A stretch of DNA of 19,644 bases from Pelobacter sp. UBA5610 (GTDB lineage Bacteria > Desulfobacterota > Desulfuromonadia > Desulfuromonadales > Syntrophotaleaceae): positions 1 to 19,644 of the forward strand of contig DIKU01000022.1 of NCBI GenBank assembly GCA_002424645.1, in the 5' to 3' direction. Below the pieces are notes generated by a model. The model had not been told where the DNA came from, did no database searches, and worked only from the letters and a program-made list of their open reading frames with translations. The number at the start of each line of letters is the position of its first letter. Positions within the stretch are counted from its first letter, which is position 1. Both the position numbers and the translations under genes were made by a program. This document shows, piece by piece, positions 16,474-19,644 of the stretch.

Positions 16474-16944
16474 CTACCCCAGCAGGCACTCGACCTCAAG
16501 CAGGATTTTCACTTCATCACCTACCTTGCCGATACCCTTGACGTATTTCCCGCCCCCGTTGGCATTGGCCGCCGGCGGCGGCTCGACCTGACCGGCCGGG
16601 ATGTCCATGACTTCGTTGACATGATCGACCACCAACCCCATGACATTTTCTGCGACATTGACGACGACCACACAGGTCCGCTCATCGTAGTCACGGGCTG
16701 GCAACCTGAACCGGGCCCGGACATCCATGACCGGTATCACCTTGCCACGCAGATTGATCACACCCTTGACGAAAGGGGGCATATCCGGAACCTTGGTTAT
16801 CTTCAAAATCCCTATTATTTCGGTTACATAACAGATATCAATGGCATAAACTTCTTCGGCCAGAGAAAAGGTAAGATATTTATCCTTCTGGGTATCTTCC
16901 TCAACAAAGCCAAACCCCTCGTCATTGCGCATGGTATTTTCCAT
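16474..16944 (-). CDS. cheW: Chemotaxis coupling protein CheW
   Basis: A 156-residue CheW, the scaffold that links chemoreceptors to the histidine kinase CheA in signalling arrays. Typical blocks are YLTFSLAEEVYAIDICYVTEII, the KVPDMPPFVKGVINLRGKVIPVMDVR core (with the conserved VINLRG and P-V-D elements) and CVVVVNVAENVMGLVVDHVNEVMDI. It begins with a short extra N-terminal acidic tail of about 20 residues, and a glycine- and alanine-rich loop (PPPAANANGGGKYVKGIG) lies near the C-terminus in the usual position. A GGGGA ribosome site precedes ATG 16944. It is followed directly by a chemoreceptor gene, which points to a dedicated receptor–coupler pair. cheA, cheR, cheB and cheY are not in the window. 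Confidence 0.95.
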   Translation of the reverse strand: MENTMRNDEGFGFVEEDTQKDKYLTFSLAEEVYAIDICYVTEIIGILKITKVPDMPPFVKGVINLRGKVIPVMDVRARFRLPARDYDERTCVVVVNVAENVMGLVVDHVNEVMDIPAGQVEPPPAANANGGGKYVKGIGKVGDEVKILLEVECLLG

Positions 16945-16972
16945 CTATTGTCCCCATCCCTTCGTCCGATTT

Positions 16973-17002
16973 TTATCGGCACCTATGTAAGTTATACGTT
17001 TA
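16973..17002 (-). promoter_or_regulatory. Possible sigma-28 (FliA)-like promoter of cheW
   Basis: The octamer GCCGATAA (16980–16973 on the minus strand) equals the -10 consensus of flagellar sigma-28 promoters. A TAAA lies at 17002–16999, but with 18 bases between the two rather than the usual 15 or so, and the rest of the -35 box does not fit well. The position relative to the cheW start is sensible. It is tentative because of the spacing. Confidence 0.25.
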
Positions 17003-17286
17003 TGAAACGATGTTGTAGCAAGCCGGATAACCACCTTTATCAGGCAAGAACTGTCCTTTGCAAAATATTCGGAAAACAGGCCCGGCATGTTTTTTCAACA
17101 GTGTTAGTACTTAGCAAAACGCATGCCGCCTTGGCCAAAAACTCAAAGAAACCTCCATAGTCCAAGAAATACAAACTGTTATTTGACAGAACCCACAAAG
17201 CAGGAAATCATCAGACACCTTCCGAGGCAGATCCACCACGTACACGCCCCACTTCTGTGGCAGACCACAAGACCCCACTCCATCGA

Positions 17287-17325
17287 CAGAAAAAGCATGG
17301 ACCAGTCCTGTCCATGCTTTTTCTG
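17287..17325 (-). terminator. Strong terminator after the dCache chemoreceptor gene
   Basis: A perfect 16-base stem (17287–17302 with 17310–17325) encloses a 7-base loop. The core is GCATGGAC and each outer arm carries five A or five T, so the structure includes its own T run in both directions. It lies 86 bases past the receptor stop codon and would keep that transcript separate from cheW. Confidence 0.8.
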
Positions 17326-17411
17326 AGACACACGTCGTAGATCTGAAGGAAAGCCCCACGCATCTTAAATGGAGAATCCGTACCATCCATTTACATGAAA
17401 GCTCTCATCCG

Positions 17412-19517
17412 TCAATATTTGCCGAAATCGTTATCGTCCAAGGCTATCACCTGTTCAGGTTTTTGCGCTGCAGAGGGTGCCGGTAATGCCCGCTGAATAA
17501 GCTGCCGTGTTTCCTTCAGCGCAGGCAGGGTCTTGCCTGAAGGTTTTGAAATGACCGAATGTCCCATCCCGCGGACCTTGAAACGTCGGAGCATCTGATG
17601 CATCTGCTCGGACTGGCCGGCCAGTTCTTCGGCGGCGGCGGCAGACTCCTCGGCACTGGCCGTATTCTGCTGGGTCACCTGGTCGATCTGGCCTAAGCCC
17701 TGATTGATTTGTTCGATACCACCGGCCTGTTCATCGGATGCCGCTGCGATTTCGCTGACCAGGTCGGTGACCTTGGATACATTATCGACAATATCCTTCA
17801 ATGCTTCCGCAGTCTCATCGGCTATACGTTTGCCGTTCTGTGTATTACCGACCGATCCTTCGATCAGTTCCGCCGTTTCCCTTGCTGCCTTTGCACTACG
17901 GGCCGCCAAGCTGCGAACCTCTTCGGCAACAACGGCAAACCCCTTTCCATGTTGACCAGCGCGGGCCGCTTCAACGGCCGCGTTAAGGGCAAGCAGGTTG
18001 GTTTGAAAAGCTATTTCGTCAATAACCCGGATGATTTTTGAGATATTCTGTCCGGATGCGTCGATTTCTTCCATGGCGGCCACCATTTGCGCCATCTGCC
18101 TATTCCCGTTTTCAGCGGACGCCTTCGCATGAGTGGCCAACTGATTGGCCTTGGCGGCGTTATCTGCATTGAATCGGGTCTGGGAACCGAGTTCAACCAT
18201 GGAGGCTGAAATCTCCTCCAGCGAGGATGCAGACTCCGTGGCCCCCTGAGACAAGCTCTGACTGCCGTCGGCAACTTGCCCCGCTCCGGCAACAATCTGC
18301 TCTCCGGCCAACTGGACCTGAGATACAACTTCGTTGAGGCTGTCGGTCATCACGGTCAGAGCTTTACCAAGACGGTCCCGGTCCGAGGCAAGAGTTACAT
18401 CAACGGTCAGATTCCCCGCTGCGATCTGCTCAGCCATACGCGCTTTTTCTTCCAACCCATCCGCCATGCGGTCCAGAGCTCCAGCCAACAGGCCGATTTC
18501 ATCCTCACTCTTCATCTTAAGCCGCTTAGACAAATCACCCGCGGTGATATCTTCCGCAAACTCCACCCCGGCTTGTAGCGCCTTAACGATGGACTGGGCT
18601 ATGACAAAGATCACTCCACCGACCACCAACAGAGTCAACAGAGTTACCAACAGTGTCAGGTTGCCTATATGGCGAACTGGAGCAAAGATATCGTTCATTT
18701 CGGCTCCTGCCGCCACCACCCAGCCTGTCTTTGCGACACGCTTGTAGGCCACCATCTTGTCCTGGCCCTGCCACGGATACCGTTCAAATCCCTGCTCCTT
18801 TTGCAGCATGGACTTGCCCCAGGCGTATTCGGAGATTCCTTTGTCCAGAATATTTTCTGCAACGGGATGAGCCAGAAACGCTCCGGTCTCATCTACCATA
18901 TAGGCATACCCCAGCTTCCCGATCTGAATGGGATTGATAAATTGCTCGTTAAAATTAACCAGATCGACGGTACCCAGGCAAATCCCGACGGCACGTCCGC
19001 CTTTCATCACGGGCACCGCAATAACAAAGGTCGGCTTGCCTGACTGTTTGCTCCGAATAACATTGGAAAAGGCTACCACTCCCGTCATGGCCTGGCGGAA
19101 GTAGGGCCGTTCGGACAGATCGAGCTGACCGACAACCGCAGGATCCGAGGCAGCGACGACCTGGCCATCGGCTCGTGCAACCGCAAGTAATTCGTACTTA
19201 CCCAGATCATCGAAAGCCTCCCTGAGGGACTCGTTTGCCCGGATGACCACATCTCCCGAAGCGATGCCATCGGCCGGGAATAAATCAAGGGTGATATCAC
19301 GTTTACCCATCAGGGTTATGACATCCACGGAATCATCGAGAAAGCCGTCGATCTGCTGGGCCAGACTGGACGATATCTGAGCCACCTGCGCCTCAATGAT
19401 CGTTTCAAGCGCTGATTTTGCCGCCCGGTACGATAACCAGCCTGCCAGAGCCATACCGAGCAAAATGACCGAAAAACTTGGCAACAACAATTTTCCTCTC
19501 AGCTTAAGCCTCATCAT
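17412..19517 (-). CDS. Methyl-accepting chemotaxis protein with dCache sensor
   Basis: A 701-residue chemoreceptor. Membrane segments lie at about 10–30 and 285–307 and enclose a periplasmic double-Cache domain (about 35–280) with the typical DLSERPYFRQA and GKPTFVIAVPV blocks and a second, smaller lobe (GYAYMVDETGAFLAHP). The strict amino-acid-sensor pattern of dCache_1AA is not obvious, so the ligand is unknown. A HAMP domain (about 308–360) and a second HAMP-like unit (AEQIAAGNLTVDVTLASDRD) lead into the signalling coiled coil, with its hairpin tip at about 501–535. A linker then ends in EQVIALDDNDFGKY. AGGAG stands 3 bases before ATG 19517 and 6 before ATG 19514, so the second may be the true start. 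It appears to be transcribed alone and ends at the strong hairpin downstream. Confidence 0.95.
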   Translation of the reverse strand: MMRLKLRGKLLLPSFSVILLGMALAGWLSYRAAKSALETIIEAQVAQISSSLAQQIDGFLDDSVDVITLMGKRDITLDLFPADGIASGDVVIRANESLREAFDDLGKYELLAVARADGQVVAASDPAVVGQLDLSERPYFRQAMTGVVAFSNVIRSKQSGKPTFVIAVPVMKGGRAVGICLGTVDLVNFNEQFINPIQIGKLGYAYMVDETGAFLAHPVAENILDKGISEYAWGKSMLQKEQGFERYPWQGQDKMVAYKRVAKTGWVVAAGAEMNDIFAPVRHIGNLTLLVTLLTLLVVGGVIFVIAQSIVKALQAGVEFAEDITAGDLSKRLKMKSEDEIGLLAGALDRMADGLEEKARMAEQIAAGNLTVDVTLASDRDRLGKALTVMTDSLNEVVSQVQLAGEQIVAGAGQVADGSQSLSQGATESASSLEEISASMVELGSQTRFNADNAAKANQLATHAKASAENGNRQMAQMVAAMEEIDASGQNISKIIRVIDEIAFQTNLLALNAAVEAARAGQHGKGFAVVAEEVRSLAARSAKAARETAELIEGSVGNTQNGKRIADETAEALKDIVDNVSKVTDLVSEIAAASDEQAGGIEQINQGLGQIDQVTQQNTASAEESAAAAEELAGQSEQMHQMLRRFKVRGMGHSVISKPSGKTLPALKETRQLIQRALPAPSAAQKPEQVIALDDNDFGKY

Positions 19518-19644
19518 GCACTCCTGTAATAGATGTTCTTAAAAATCATAAGAAAAAGGGTTACCCGAGGAAAAGCCGGAAAACATTGGCAGAAACCCAG
19601 GCATAACATTTACCACTATTTTTATAGGAAACAATCTCAAGTGT
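19518..19644. other. Upstream region of the dCache receptor gene
   Basis: These 127 bases up to the right edge are AT-rich and hold the leader and probably the promoter of the receptor gene. A TATAAA and a TTGAGA are visible on the minus strand near the edge, but only 8 bases apart, so they do not form a promoter. Nothing else is recognised. Confidence 0.3.

Larger units (their letters stand above)
16945..17411. other. Gene-free stretch between cheW and dCache receptor gene
   Basis: About 470 bases without a credible gene. Open frames here are short, overlap known genes out of frame, or cross the terminator at 17287–17325. The stretch is more AT-rich than the coding regions around it. It must hold the cheW promoter. 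The exact octamer GCCGATAA occurs on the minus strand at 16980–16973, 28 bases before the cheW start, and a small CCGAT-TTTT-ATCGG inverted repeat lies at 16966–16979. I looked for a c-di-GMP riboswitch (GEMM-type blocks) and for sigma-54 boxes and saw neither. Confidence 0.5.

Noticed and set aside
16621..17160. A 179-residue plus-strand frame across the cheW start and the gap.
   Set aside because: Its first part is antisense to cheW, and the rest has mixed composition with no domain pattern.
16945..17286. A c-di-GMP riboswitch before cheW, as is common before chemotaxis genes in this group.
   Set aside because: None of the conserved GEMM sequence blocks could be found on the minus strand.
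17111..17386. A 91-residue minus-strand frame downstream of the dCache receptor.
   Set aside because: It spans the strong terminator at 17287–17325, has no ribosome site and no recognisable product.

Overview
The window looks like ordinary chromosomal DNA of a Gram-negative anaerobe of the Desulfuromonadales (Pelobacter/Syntrophotalea or Geobacter-like). This placement is an inference. It rests on an smc–roadblock–ftsY-like cluster, a UbiE/MenG-type quinone methyltransferase, an AsmA/YhdP-type envelope protein, multi-PAS kinase and chemoreceptor genes, and generally high GC. No rRNA, tRNA, CRISPR array, insertion sequence or prophage was seen.

Left block (1–4195, minus strand): smc, then a small roadblock/LC7 protein 9 bases downstream, then the N-terminal part of a membrane-anchored protein that is probably FtsY and runs off the left edge. 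Middle-left block (4393–8613, plus strand): an RluA-type RNA pseudouridine synthase with a good promoter placed so close that its mRNA may be leaderless, then a 1096-residue AsmA/YhdP-like protein. The 197-base gap between the two blocks holds divergent promoters.

Centre (8676–11186): an AT-richer family-4-type glycosyltransferase (minus), ubiE/menG (minus) and a MutT-type Nudix hydrolase (plus). The glycosyltransferase differs in composition from its neighbours and carries a 10-base homopolymer inside a perfect inverted repeat, so it is the most likely acquired gene here.

Right-centre (11345–14679): a soluble-looking hybrid sensor made of MEDS, three PAS domains and a histidine kinase (minus), divergent from trmO, the tRNA-Thr m6t6A methyltransferase gene (plus). 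A bidirectional hairpin terminator separates trmO from the signalling genes to its right.

Right block (14741–19514, minus strand): a dCache chemoreceptor, a strong terminator, a gene-free stretch of about 470 bases, then cheW followed by a second chemoreceptor in one operon. Both receptors end in nearly the same C-terminal tail and share a tandem-HAMP plus signalling-domain layout but differ in their sensor parts. CheW couples such receptors to the CheA kinase. CheA, CheR and CheB are not in the window.

I did not find a clear new defence or biosynthetic system. The points most worth a second look are the roadblock protein between SMC and FtsY, the homopolymer hairpin in the glycosyltransferase, the shared receptor tails and the possible leaderless transcript.
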